A DNA stretch of 11,770 nt from SSS58A sp041648155 (GTDB lineage: Bacteria; Krumholzibacteriota; Krumholzibacteriia; Krumholzibacteriales; Krumholzibacteriaceae). The notes beneath the pieces were generated by a model. The model worked only from the letters and a program-made list of their open reading frames with translations, was not told the origin of the DNA and ran no database searches. The stretch covers positions 1 through 11,770 of the forward strand of contig JBAZPL010000076.1 of the NCBI GenBank assembly GCA_041648155.1. The letters are read 5' to 3'. This document shows, in pieces, positions 1 to 5,662 of this stretch. The translations under genes and the position numbers were made by a program. Positions within the stretch are counted from its first letter, which is position 1, and each line of letters starts with the position of its first letter.

Positions 1-74
1 TTGCGACGCGCGTGAAGGTCGAGTTTCGCGAGGAGCTCGTCGTCCATCGAAACACCGAATCGTGTCGTTTTCAT
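1..74 (-). CDS. nikR: Nickel-responsive regulator NikR, N-terminal fragment cut by the window edge
   Basis: Only the first 24 codons are present. They read M-K-T-T-R-F-G-V-S-M-D-D-E-L-L followed by A-K-L-D, which is the beta strand and first helix of a ribbon-helix-helix DNA-binding domain. The R-F-G-V-S start is typical of NikR. The ATG (74-72) overlaps the TGA of the transporter gene (73-71), and a GGAGG ribosome binding site lies 8-12 bases before it, so the gene is translationally coupled to the nickel ECF transporter. In the family, a C-terminal ACT-like domain (outside the window) binds Ni and turns the protein into a repressor of nickel uptake. Neighbours and sequence together make NikR much more likely than another ribbon-helix-helix regulator, but the metal-binding half cannot be seen. 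Confidence 0.8.
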   Translation of the reverse strand, partial: MKTTRFGVSMDDELLAKLDLHARR

Positions 75-1672
75 GAGCTCTTTTCCTCCGTGTAATGAGA
101 ATGTCGGAATCCCGTGGCGGCCTCGCGGTGCGCGTGCCGGTGGGCGTGAGCGAGCCCGGCGCGCTCGAGGAGCGGCACGTCGGCGAGCGCCTGCTCGACC
201 GGACCGATGAAGAGCGGCCGCTTCTCGCGGCCGAGGATGATAGCCGTGTCGCCGATGTGGCGCGCGAGCATGAGATCCTGCGTGGCGACGACGAGCGTTT
301 TGCCGCGGGCCGCACAAGCGCTCAGGATATCTATGAGAACGCCCTCCGCCGCCGGGTCGAGGTTCGCCGTCGGCTCGTCGAGAAGGTACGCATCGAGGTC
401 GAGGGTGAGGATCGAGGCGAGGGCGACGCGTTTCTTCTCGCCGCCGCTCAGGTTGTACGGGTACCGGTCGGCGAGGGCGTCGATCCCGAGCGCGGCGAGG
501 GCGTCGTCGACGCGCCTCGATACTTCCGCCTCGTCGAAACCCATCTGGCGCGGGCCGAAGGCGAGCTCCTCGCGGACGGTCGTGGAGAAGCACTGAATGT
601 CGGCGTCCTGGAAGACGAGCCCGACCGTGCTCCGGAAGAATCTCCTGAACGCGCCGTCGTCGAGCGCCTTCTCGGAGAGTGTTCGGCCGAAGGCCGCCGC
701 GGAGCCGGTTTGGGGATAGACGAGACCGTCGAGGACCTTGAGAAGCGTCGATTTGCCGGAGCCGTTGCAGCCGAGGAGGATCGTGCAGCGCCCGCGCGGT
801 ATGTCGAGACTTTCGATCGAGAGTCCGAGGATATTCCCCGGATAGTCGTACCGGACGTCCCGGAGCTCGAATGCGTTCGCCGGCGAAGGCTCCGGGGCTC
901 CGTTCGTCCGGCGGCCGTTTACGGCGGAGTCGTTTCTTTTCCCGCCGCGCGATTTCCGTGAGCCTTCCTCTTCCCAGCCCCGTGACACCATCGCCATGTG
1001 TACTCCTTCCGCGAGATGGAGCGATCTGAGAAACAGATATCCCGTGCTGCGCGAGATGAACGCCGCCTCCTGCCGGAACGGGAGCGAGGCGATCACCCTG
1101 CTTCTGCGCGCCATGAAGAGCTCAGAGAGCGTTCGAAGGAGGAGCAGCAGGTACCGGTATGAGAGGGACAGAAGCGATACGACGATGCCGGGGAGCCTCA
1201 GGCTCCCGAGCGCGTCGAGCACCCGGTGCCACGGCGTCGTGAGGACGAGGAGAACGGAGAACGAAACCGACGCCGAGACGCGCAGCACGAGCATGAGCGC
1301 CGCGCGCGAGCCCTCGCTCGTGATCGCGAGCGGCCCGAGGGAAGCGATCCGTGTCCCCGGGGTGAGGAAAAGCGCGGGTATCGCGATGACCACCGTGAAG
1401 AGGGGCACGAAGACCCAGATCCGTTTCGTGAAATCGCTCACGGCGATTTTCGAGAGATATGCCAGCAGCGTCGCGAGCGCATAGAGGCATGCGAGGAGGA
1501 TGGGGCTGTGCGTGAGGGAGCACGAGAGAATGAGCGCGGCGAACGCGACGATCTTGAATCTCGGGTCGACCGCCTGGAGCAATCCCCGCGCGCGGCACCA
1601 GGTTTCGTTTACGACCGATCGCTCGATCGCCCGGGCCGCCGCGGATGCGTTTTTTTCAAGAAATCCCGCCAT
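71..1672 (-). CDS. cbiQO: Fused ECF transporter: CbiQ-type transmembrane subunit plus CbiO-type ATPase
   Basis: A 533-residue membrane protein that combines the T and A components of a nickel/cobalt energy-coupling-factor importer. Residues about 1-235 are CbiQ-like, with several hydrophobic segments and two X-R-X coupling motifs (A-R-R near 188 and S-R-G near 230). A polar linker follows to about 265. The rest is an ABC ATPase: Walker A GCNGSGKST (301-309), Q-loop Gln355, signature LSGGE (408-412), Walker B L-L-D-E-P (Asp432, Glu433). The switch position is Gln465 in V-V-A-T-Q-D-L, where His is expected. The tail (509-526) is His-rich, fitting a Ni/Co system. I chose ATG 1672; a TTG three codons earlier is possible. 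The gene overlaps the PDGLE gene upstream and nikR downstream. T-A fusions are less common than separate cbiQ and cbiO genes. Confidence 0.9.
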   Translation of the reverse strand: MAGFLEKNASAAARAIERSVVNETWCRARGLLQAVDPRFKIVAFAALILSCSLTHSPILLACLYALATLLAYLSKIAVSDFTKRIWVFVPLFTVVIAIPALFLTPGTRIASLGPLAITSEGSRAALMLVLRVSASVSFSVLLVLTTPWHRVLDALGSLRLPGIVVSLLSLSYRYLLLLLRTLSELFMARRSRVIASLPFRQEAAFISRSTGYLFLRSLHLAEGVHMAMVSRGWEEEGSRKSRGGKRNDSAVNGRRTNGAPEPSPANAFELRDVRYDYPGNILGLSIESLDIPRGRCTILLGCNGSGKSTLLKVLDGLVYPQTGSAAAFGRTLSEKALDDGAFRRFFRSTVGLVFQDADIQCFSTTVREELAFGPRQMGFDEAEVSRRVDDALAALGIDALADRYPYNLSGGEKKRVALASILTLDLDAYLLDEPTANLDPAAEGVLIDILSACAARGKTLVVATQDLMLARHIGDTAIILGREKRPLFIGPVEQALADVPLLERAGLAHAHRHAHREAATGFRHSHYTEEKSS

Positions 1673-1976
1673 GCCTTGCAATCCGTGCGACGGCGAACGC
1701 GAAGAGCGCGGTGATCCCCGCCCCGAGTATCGCCGTTATGATCGTGCCGAGCCCTTCGTGGAAGAAACTCCTGTCCAGGCCGGGCACGGTGTACTCCTTG
1801 AACGGGCTCTCGGTTCTGCCGTCCGTACTCGCGCGCATTCCCTCGGGCACGAATCCAGCGCGATCCCTGACGCCGTCGAGATCCCATTCGCCCCAGGCGC
1901 CTCCCGCGGCGATGATACCGAGCGGCGTGAGAATCGCGAGAATAAGGAGCACGATCCATCCCGTGCGGTATTTCAT
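1656..1976 (-). CDS. Small PDGLE/NikN-like subunit of the nickel transporter
   Basis: A 106-residue protein with a membrane segment at each end (about 6-25 and 78-98) and an extracytoplasmic loop between. After the first segment it has A-W-G-E-W and later G-F-V-P-E-G-M, which match the C-terminal or stand-alone PDGLE/NikN-like module seen with CbiM-type nickel transporters. Its role by family is an accessory subunit working with the substrate-binding CbiM/NikM protein, possibly in metal loading. Its ATG overlaps the stop of cbiM in an ATGA, and its own end overlaps the start of the CbiQ-CbiO gene, so the three are tightly coupled. The literal P-D-G-L-E motif is not present. The assignment rests on layout, size and the A-W-G-E-W and V-P-E-G elements. 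Confidence 0.75.
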   Translation of the reverse strand: MKYRTGWIVLLILAILTPLGIIAAGGAWGEWDLDGVRDRAGFVPEGMRASTDGRTESPFKEYTVPGLDRSFFHEGLGTIITAILGAGITALFAFAVARIARHGGIS

Positions 1977-2662
1977 CGCGGGGCACCTGATCCTTTCTCG
2001 AAAAGCTCCGGGTGATATTTCCCGAGAAACGCCGCGACTCCTCCGGTGAGGATCGCCTCGGCGGCGCCGGCGATCACGAGGTGCGGTATCACCATCGCGG
2101 GGATCGTCACCCCGAACGTGAAGGGCGCGTAGAACGGCGTTCCGTCAGGAAGATGATGGAGAAGCGGCTGGAGCCCGAGCTCGACCGCGACGAAGAACGC
2201 CGCGATATTTATCCCCGCATAACCTCCCGCCGCGGCGGCGATCGCGAAGCGCCGGTCTCCGGGGCCGGCCGCGCCTCTGAACAGCCTGAAGACGAGGTAC
2301 CCCGTGAAGGGCATCACGAAGCCGATGTTGAACGCGTTCGCGCCGAGAGCGAGGACGCCCCCGTCGCCGAAGAAAAGCGCCTGCACCGCGAGCGCGAGTG
2401 TCACCGCCATGAGCGCAGCCCAGGGACCGACGAGGATCGCGATGAGGACGCCTCCCGCCGCGTGCCCCGTCGTTCCACCGGGGAGCGGGATATTGAACAT
2501 CATGACGAGAAACGAGAATGCGGAGAGGAGCGAGAGGAGCGCCACGCGGCGCCGGCGGAGGTTGCGGCGGACGCTGCGCAGGGAGAGCGCCCACAGGGGC
2601 GCCGAAATGACGTAAAGCGCCGCCGCGGACCGTGGCGACAGGTAACCGTCGGGGATATGCAT
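1973..2662 (-). CDS. cbiM: CbiM/NikM substrate-capture membrane subunit of the nickel ECF transporter
   Basis: A 229-residue polytopic membrane protein that binds the metal ion outside and delivers it through the CbiQ-CbiO part. The start must be ATG 2662: it gives the N-terminus MHIPDGYL, in which the amino group of Met1 and the side chain of His2 are metal ligands in structurally known NikM. His67 in P-G-G-T-T-G-H falls at the third known ligand position. A GGGAGG ribosome binding site lies just upstream, and an in-frame GTG at 2677 sits on that site and is rejected. It is the first gene of the operon with the PDGLE protein, CbiQ-CbiO fusion and NikR. The gene for nikR points to nickel rather than cobalt as the cargo; sequence alone cannot exclude cobalt. 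Confidence 0.93.
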   Translation of the reverse strand: MHIPDGYLSPRSAAALYVISAPLWALSLRSVRRNLRRRRVALLSLLSAFSFLVMMFNIPLPGGTTGHAAGGVLIAILVGPWAALMAVTLALAVQALFFGDGGVLALGANAFNIGFVMPFTGYLVFRLFRGAAGPGDRRFAIAAAAGGYAGINIAAFFVAVELGLQPLLHHLPDGTPFYAPFTFGVTIPAMVIPHLVIAGAAEAILTGGVAAFLGKYHPELFEKGSGAPR

Positions 2663-2680
2663 CGCGTTTCCTCCCACAGC

Positions 2681-2708
2681 GTGTTATCAATTACATAAAT
2701 CGTAGCAC
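2681..2708. promoter_or_regulatory. Probable NikR operator in front of cbiM
   Basis: GTGTTAT (2681-2687) and GTAGCAC (2702-2708) are an imperfect inverted repeat (5 of 7 positions) separated by 14 bases. The size and half-sites resemble GTGTTAC-type NikR operators that I recall from comparative work. It covers the predicted transcription start of the cbiM operon, the right place for a repressor. Inference from pattern and from the nikR gene at the operon's end. Confidence 0.5.
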
Positions 2709-2709
2709 A

Positions 2710-2738
2710 ACAATACGGGTTCCCCGGCCCCGCGTCAA
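2710..2738 (-). promoter_or_regulatory. Sigma70-like promoter of the nickel transport operon
   Basis: On the minus strand, TTGACG (2738-2733) and TATTGT (2715-2710) are separated by 17 bases. The predicted start is near 2703, inside the proposed NikR operator, giving a leader of about 40 bases before the cbiM ATG. An alternative extended -10, TGCTACGAT, overlaps the operator half-site and cannot be excluded. Confidence 0.5.
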
Positions 2739-2759
2739 ATATATTTTCCCGCGCGCCCG

Positions 2760-2768
2760 TGCTATACT
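2760..2768 (+). promoter_or_regulatory. Extended -10 promoter of the DNA glycosylase gene
   Basis: TGCTATACT fits the extended -10 form TGnTATAAT with one mismatch. No good -35 is seen. Transcription would begin near 2775, leaving a short leader before ATG 2792. It makes the in-frame GTG at 2759 an unlikely start. Confidence 0.45.
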
Positions 2769-2791
2769 CCTCCCCCATGGACGGGTGTTTC

Positions 2792-3475
2792 ATGAAGGTG
2801 TACGAAGTTTTGCGGCAGGCTCACGGGCCCCGGCGGTGGTGGCCTGTCACACCTCCCGGCGAGACGAAGCCGCTTTATACGGGCGGCCCGCGAAGCGATC
2901 TCCAGCGGTTCGAGGTCGCCGCCGGGGCGATTCTCACCCAGAACACCGCGTGGGTGAGCGCGGCGCGCGCCATCGAAAATCTGAACCGGCTCGGCGCGAT
3001 GAGCCCCGGGGCGATCGAGCGCATGGACGCCCAATCGCTCGCCATCGCGATACGCTCCGCCGGCTATTTCAATCAGAAGGCGAAGCGGCTGAAGACGATC
3101 GCCGCCTACTTCCGCGCGAATCGGAAAGAAACGCGCGAGGGGCTGCTCGCGCTCGACGGCGTCGGCCCGGAAACGGCCGACTCGATCATGCTCTACGCGT
3201 TCAACACGCCCTTTTTCGTCGTCGACGCCTATACGCGGCGTCTTTTCGGGCGTCTCGCTCTCGTCGATCCGTCGGCTCCGTACGAGGAAATCAGGGATCG
3301 ATTCGAGCGAAACCTGCCGCGGCGCGTATTCGTGTACAAGGAGTATCACGCCCTGATCGTGGAGCACGGAAAACTGGTTTGCAGGAAGGCGCCTCTCTGC
3401 GAAAAATGCCTTTTGAAAAAACGCTGTCTTATGTATCTTGAAAGAAAGGAAACGACGCAAGAAAAAAGCGGTTAG
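2792..3475 (+). CDS. Fe-S DNA glycosylase related to endonuclease III (HhH-GPD, COG2231-like)
   Basis: A 227-residue base-excision repair enzyme. A helix-hairpin-helix L-D-G-V-G-P-E-T-A-D (121-130) binds DNA. Asp145 in V-V-D-A-Y-T-R-R is the catalytic Asp of the HhH-GPD superfamily. Cys197, 203, 206 and 212 (C-x5-C-x2-C-x5-C) form the 4Fe-4S site, one residue shorter in the first gap than in classical endonuclease III. Glu127 stands where endonuclease III has its Schiff-base Lys, so this should be a monofunctional glycosylase; the related MagIII enzymes remove alkylated purines. The start M-K-V-Y-E-V-L at 2792 matches the usual beginning of the family; ATG 2777 has no ribosome binding site. 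It stands alone, divergent from cbiM. The substrate is not predictable from this window. Confidence 0.85.
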   Translation: MKVYEVLRQAHGPRRWWPVTPPGETKPLYTGGPRSDLQRFEVAAGAILTQNTAWVSAARAIENLNRLGAMSPGAIERMDAQSLAIAIRSAGYFNQKAKRLKTIAAYFRANRKETREGLLALDGVGPETADSIMLYAFNTPFFVVDAYTRRLFGRLALVDPSAPYEEIRDRFERNLPRRVFVYKEYHALIVEHGKLVCRKAPLCEKCLLKKRCLMYLERKETTQEKSG

Positions 3476-3526
3476 CGGAATTTTTCGCGGGCTCGAAGAA
3501 TTATTTGGCGGGGGGGAGTCGGTTTG

Positions 3527-3535
3527 TGCTACAAT
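3527..3535 (+). promoter_or_regulatory. Extended -10 promoter of the perR operon
   Basis: TGCTACAAT matches TGnTATAAT at all but one position. A weak TTGGCG (3505-3510) lies 19 bases upstream. The predicted start near 3542 falls in the PerR-box-like palindrome, giving a leader of about 75 bases. Confidence 0.5.
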
Positions 3536-3540
3536 TTTGT

Positions 3541-3555
3541 TAAGAATAATTATTG
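3541..3555. promoter_or_regulatory. PerR-box-like operator
   Basis: TAAGAATAATTATTG matches the 7-1-7 PerR box TTATAATnATTATAA at 10 of 14 arm positions, including the whole core A-A-T-n-A-T-T-A-T. It is flanked by outer TTAAG/CTTAA arms (3540-3544 and 3557-3561) and lies on the predicted transcription start. It suggests that PerR represses its own operon until peroxide inactivates it. Confidence 0.55.
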
Positions 3556-3615
3556 ACTTAAGGAGCAATTCCAAGTAATATAAAGGAGTTGCTTAATTTG
3601 CGGGAGGCAGGGCAC

Positions 3616-4032
3616 ATGATCTCATTCGAGGAGACTATTCAGAAACTTCGCAGCGAGGGATTCAAGCTGACGCCTCAACGGCTCGCGGTGATCCGGTACA
3701 TGCTCGGAAACACCGAGCACCCCTCCGCGCTCAAGATCCACAAGGAGCTGCGGCGCCGCTATCCGACCCTTTCGTTTTCGACCGTGTACAACACGCTCAG
3801 CATGCTCGAGAAGATCGACGAGGTGCAGTCGCTCCACATATTCGACGGCTACCTGAACTACGATCCGAACACCGGCCCTCACATCCACTGCTACTGCAAG
3901 GTATGCGGAATGATCTCCGACATCATGATGGAGGGAAGGACCGACGTTGTCGTTCCCCGCAAGGAGATCGAGGGATTCTTGATCGACCACATCGGCGTCG
4001 TGTTCAAGGGCACCTGCACCCACTGCAGATAG
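3616..4032 (+). CDS. perR: Peroxide-sensing Fur-family repressor PerR
   Basis: A 138-residue winged-helix metalloregulator. Every key residue of Bacillus subtilis PerR is present at an offset of exactly two: regulatory-metal ligands His35, Asp83, His89, His91, Asp102 (PerR 37, 85, 91, 93, 104) and structural-zinc cysteines Cys94, 97, 134, 137 (PerR 96, 99, 136, 139). Asp at position 83 favours PerR over Fur. In the family, peroxide oxidises the iron-binding histidines and releases the repressor. I chose ATG 3616, 8 bases after GGGAGG. TTG 3598 behind AAAGGAG would add six residues and cannot be excluded. An extra Cys92 next to the zinc site is unusual. It heads a peroxide-defence operon and is 15 bases from the next gene. 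Confidence 0.9.
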   Translation: MISFEETIQKLRSEGFKLTPQRLAVIRYMLGNTEHPSALKIHKELRRRYPTLSFSTVYNTLSMLEKIDEVQSLHIFDGYLNYDPNTGPHIHCYCKVCGMISDIMMEGRTDVVVPRKEIEGFLIDHIGVVFKGTCTHCR

Positions 4033-4047
4033 GGAGGAGCCCGGTTG

Positions 4048-4662
4048 ATGGCTCAGGGCTGGAAGTGCTCCGTCTGCGGACACGTCGCCGTCGGATTGTT
4101 TCCTCCGGATACGTGTCCCAAATGCAACGCCACGCGCGAGGCCTTCAAGGCCGAGCACGAATTCCTCTTTCCCCCCGAAGAGACCGAGGGAGTCATCAAG
4201 GCGTGCTGGAAGGTCAGCTACGGGCTCTACGTCGTGTCATCGATCTCGGGGGAGCGGATCAACGGCCAGGTCTGCAACACCGCTTTCCAGATCACGAGCG
4301 ATCCGCCGAGGATCGCGATCGGGGTCAACCACAAGAACCTGACGCATGAGTTCATCGAGGCGAGCGGAGCCTTCGCGGTCTCGATCCTCGGCAGCGACGA
4401 TATCCGGATCGTCCGGCGTTTCGGATATCGCTCGGGCCGGGATTTCGACAAGTTCAAGGGCGTCCCGGTACGGACCGGGCGAACGGGATGCCCGATCCTC
4501 GAGGGAGCCATCGGGTATCTCGAATGCACCCTCGTCAAGGACCGCAAGCTCGACGCGGGAACGCACAGCATCTTCGTCGGGGACGTCGTGGGGGGGGCGC
4601 TTTTCAGGGACGATGAGCCGCTCACCTACGCGCGGTATCACGCGGCGAAGGACACCGCATAG
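4048..4662 (+). CDS. Rubredoxin-flavin reductase fusion (Hrb-like)
   Basis: A 204-residue two-domain redox protein. Residues 1-35 are a short rubrerythrin-type rubredoxin with Cys7, 10, 23 and 26 binding one iron. Residues about 47-200 are an FMN-binding split-barrel flavin reductase (V-S-Y-G-L-Y-V-V-S-S, then N-G-Q-V-C-N-T-A-F-Q). It resembles high-molecular-weight rubredoxins, which pass electrons from NAD(P)H to flavodiiron proteins, but as I recall those carry the rubredoxin at the C-terminus and of the longer classical kind. Here it is at the N-terminus. Likely job: reductase for the rubredoxins and diiron proteins encoded next door. ATG 4048 follows GGGAGGAG; an upstream TTG at 4045 is ignored. 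It lies 15 bases after perR, so it is under PerR control. No flavodiiron protein gene is visible in the window. Confidence 0.85.
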   Translation: MAQGWKCSVCGHVAVGLFPPDTCPKCNATREAFKAEHEFLFPPEETEGVIKACWKVSYGLYVVSSISGERINGQVCNTAFQITSDPPRIAIGVNHKNLTHEFIEASGAFAVSILGSDDIRIVRRFGYRSGRDFDKFKGVPVRTGRTGCPILEGAIGYLECTLVKDRKLDAGTHSIFVGDVVGGALFRDDEPLTYARYHAAKDTA

Positions 4663-4732
4663 AGAATTCAAGCGGACTCGATTCCTCGATGATGTGCAGG
4701 TAATCACGAGTATGACGAAAGGAGCGTGAGCC

Positions 4733-5224
4733 GTGGGCGGAGAGACGGGAGATTTCAGACAGGTCCTCGCGGGCGCCATCTGCCGCGAGATCGGCGCGCG
4801 GAATTTCTACAAAACGATATCCGACTCGATCAAGAACGTCGAGGGGAAGGAAAAATTCGCGCGTCTGTCGGGAGACGAGGAAGGCCACCGTGTGAAGCTC
4901 GAGGGCTGGTACCAGAAGCTCTTCGACGCGAAGTACTCCCCCGGCGGGAAGGAGCTCCTCGACGCCGAGATCAAAGGCGTTCATATAGGCGAAAAGGCCG
5001 GAGCGCTGGAAGCGCTCGATCTCGCCATACATGCGGAGATGCGAGCCGAGGAGTTCTACTCGAACCAGGCGGAAACGGTCGAGCGCCCGGAGCTCAAGAA
5101 GCTTCTCGAGCAGCTCGCGGCCGAGGAGCACGGGCACTACGAGCTTCTGCTTGCGGAGCGCGGCTCCCTGACGGGCGGCTTTTACTGGTTTGACATCGAT
5201 TCGTCGCAGTTTCTCGAGGATTGA
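4733..5224 (+). CDS. Ferritin-like diiron protein (rubrerythrin catalytic domain)
   Basis: A 163-residue four-helix-bundle protein. The diiron ligands of the ferritin-like/rubrerythrin superfamily are in order: Glu19 (R-E-I-G-A-R-N-F-Y), Glu49-x-x-His52 (D-E-E-G-H), Glu102 or Glu106 (A-E-M-R-A-E-E-F-Y), and Glu132-x-x-His135 (E-E-H-G-H). It ends soon after the last helix and lacks the rubredoxin domain that rubrerythrin carries. That domain is encoded alone by the next gene, 22 bases downstream. The start is GTG 4733, 8 bases after AAAGGAG. Likely activity is rubredoxin-dependent reduction of hydrogen peroxide in the cytoplasm; iron storage is less likely at this size. A 70-base gap separates it from the flavin reductase, in which I see no promoter, so it is probably in the same operon. 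Confidence 0.85.
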   Translation: MGGETGDFRQVLAGAICREIGARNFYKTISDSIKNVEGKEKFARLSGDEEGHRVKLEGWYQKLFDAKYSPGGKELLDAEIKGVHIGEKAGALEALDLAIHAEMRAEEFYSNQAETVERPELKKLLEQLAAEEHGHYELLLAERGSLTGGFYWFDIDSSQFLED

Positions 5225-5246
5225 GCGCTTATCGAAGGAGGAGATC

Positions 5247-5369
5247 GTGAAGAAGAAATGGAAATGCACGCTGTGCGGGTATATCCACACGGGCGAGGCG
5301 CCCCCCGAGAAATGCCCCGTGTGCGGAGCGTCGAGCGATAAGTTCGTTCCGTACGAACCGAAGCGCTAA
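5247..5369 (+). CDS. 40-residue stand-alone rubrerythrin-type rubredoxin
   Basis: A 40-residue iron protein, too short for ordinary gene finding. It starts M-K-K-K-W-K-C-T-L-C-G-Y and has Cys7, 10, 23 and 26 in two C-x2-C pairs with only 12 residues between, the compact spacing of the C-terminal domain of rubrerythrin rather than that of classical rubredoxin (about 29). The G-E-A-P-P-E-K-C-P-V-C-G segment is also typical of rubrerythrin. It has its own GTG start and a strong AAGGAGGAG site, and lies in a different frame from the ferritin-like gene before it, so it is a real separate gene and not a frameshifted tail. Cysteine positions equal those of the rubredoxin domain in the flavin reductase two genes upstream. 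Likely electron donor to the adjacent diiron protein. Confidence 0.9.
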   Translation: MKKKWKCTLCGYIHTGEAPPEKCPVCGASSDKFVPYEPKR

Positions 5370-5418
5370 AAAGCTTTTCACGCGGCGGTTTTTCATGGAT
5401 AATCCACAGCCGGGACGT

Positions 5419-5448
5419 TTCCGCGCGGCGTAGGCGGCCGCGCGGGAA
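5419..5448 (+). other. Strong GC-rich intercistronic RNA hairpin
   Basis: TTCCGCGCGGC (5419-5429) pairs with GCCGCGCGGGAA (5437-5448) with one bulged G and a 7-base loop. It lies in the 102-base gap between the two rubredoxin genes. There is no T-run after it, so it is probably a stability or pausing element and not a simple terminator. Confidence 0.6.
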
Positions 5449-5471
5449 GTCGCATCGAAAGGAGCTTGATC

Positions 5472-5630
5472 ATGGACAAGTGGGTATGTACGATCTGCGG
5501 TTATATCTACGATCCGGCTAAGGGAGACAGGGAAGGCGGCGTCAAGCCGGGAACGCCGTTCGAGGCGCTTCCCGACGATTGGGTATGTCCCGATTGCGGA
5601 GCTCCCAAGAGCGATTTCGAAAAAATGTAA
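5472..5630 (+). CDS. Classical rubredoxin
   Basis: A 52-residue one-iron electron carrier, the standard length. Cys6 and Cys9 (V-C-T-I-C-G-Y) and Cys39 and Cys42 (V-C-P-D-C-G-A) bind the iron. The aromatic and acidic core Y-D-P-A-K-G-D, P-G-T-P-F and L-P-D-D-W is complete. ATG 5472 follows AAAGGAG at a normal distance. It is the third rubredoxin module in the operon after the flavin-reductase fusion and the 40-residue protein, and the only one of the classical long-spaced type. Likely shuttle between reductase and diiron peroxidases. A 102-base gap with a strong hairpin separates it from the upstream gene, so its level may be set separately. Confidence 0.97.
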   Translation: MDKWVCTICGYIYDPAKGDREGGVKPGTPFEALPDDWVCPDCGAPKSDFEKM

Positions 5631-5662
5631 GCGCGTCTTGAATGCAAGGAGGTTTGCGCGCG

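Noticed and set aside
95..961. Plus-strand open frame opposite the ATPase domain
   Set aside because: Arg/Glu-rich shadow; the minus strand encodes complete ABC motifs there.
2663..2677. GTG start giving cbiM five extra N-terminal residues
   Set aside because: The GTG lies on the ribosome binding site of ATG 2662, and an extension would destroy the N-terminal Met-His metal site.
2663..2703. Metal riboswitch in the cbiM leader
   Set aside because: The leader is only about 40 bases if the promoter is right, too short for a known nickel-cobalt or cobalamin riboswitch, and I see no fitting stems.
3589..3615. TTG starts that would extend PerR by six or nine residues
   Set aside because: TTG 3589 touches its ribosome binding site. 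TTG 3598 is possible, but ATG 3616 with GGGAGG gives the normal family start and the exact two-residue offset from B. subtilis PerR.
5222..5247. Frameshift in a single rubrerythrin gene
   Set aside because: A stop, a strong ribosome binding site and a new start lie between the two parts, which is more than one indel would produce.
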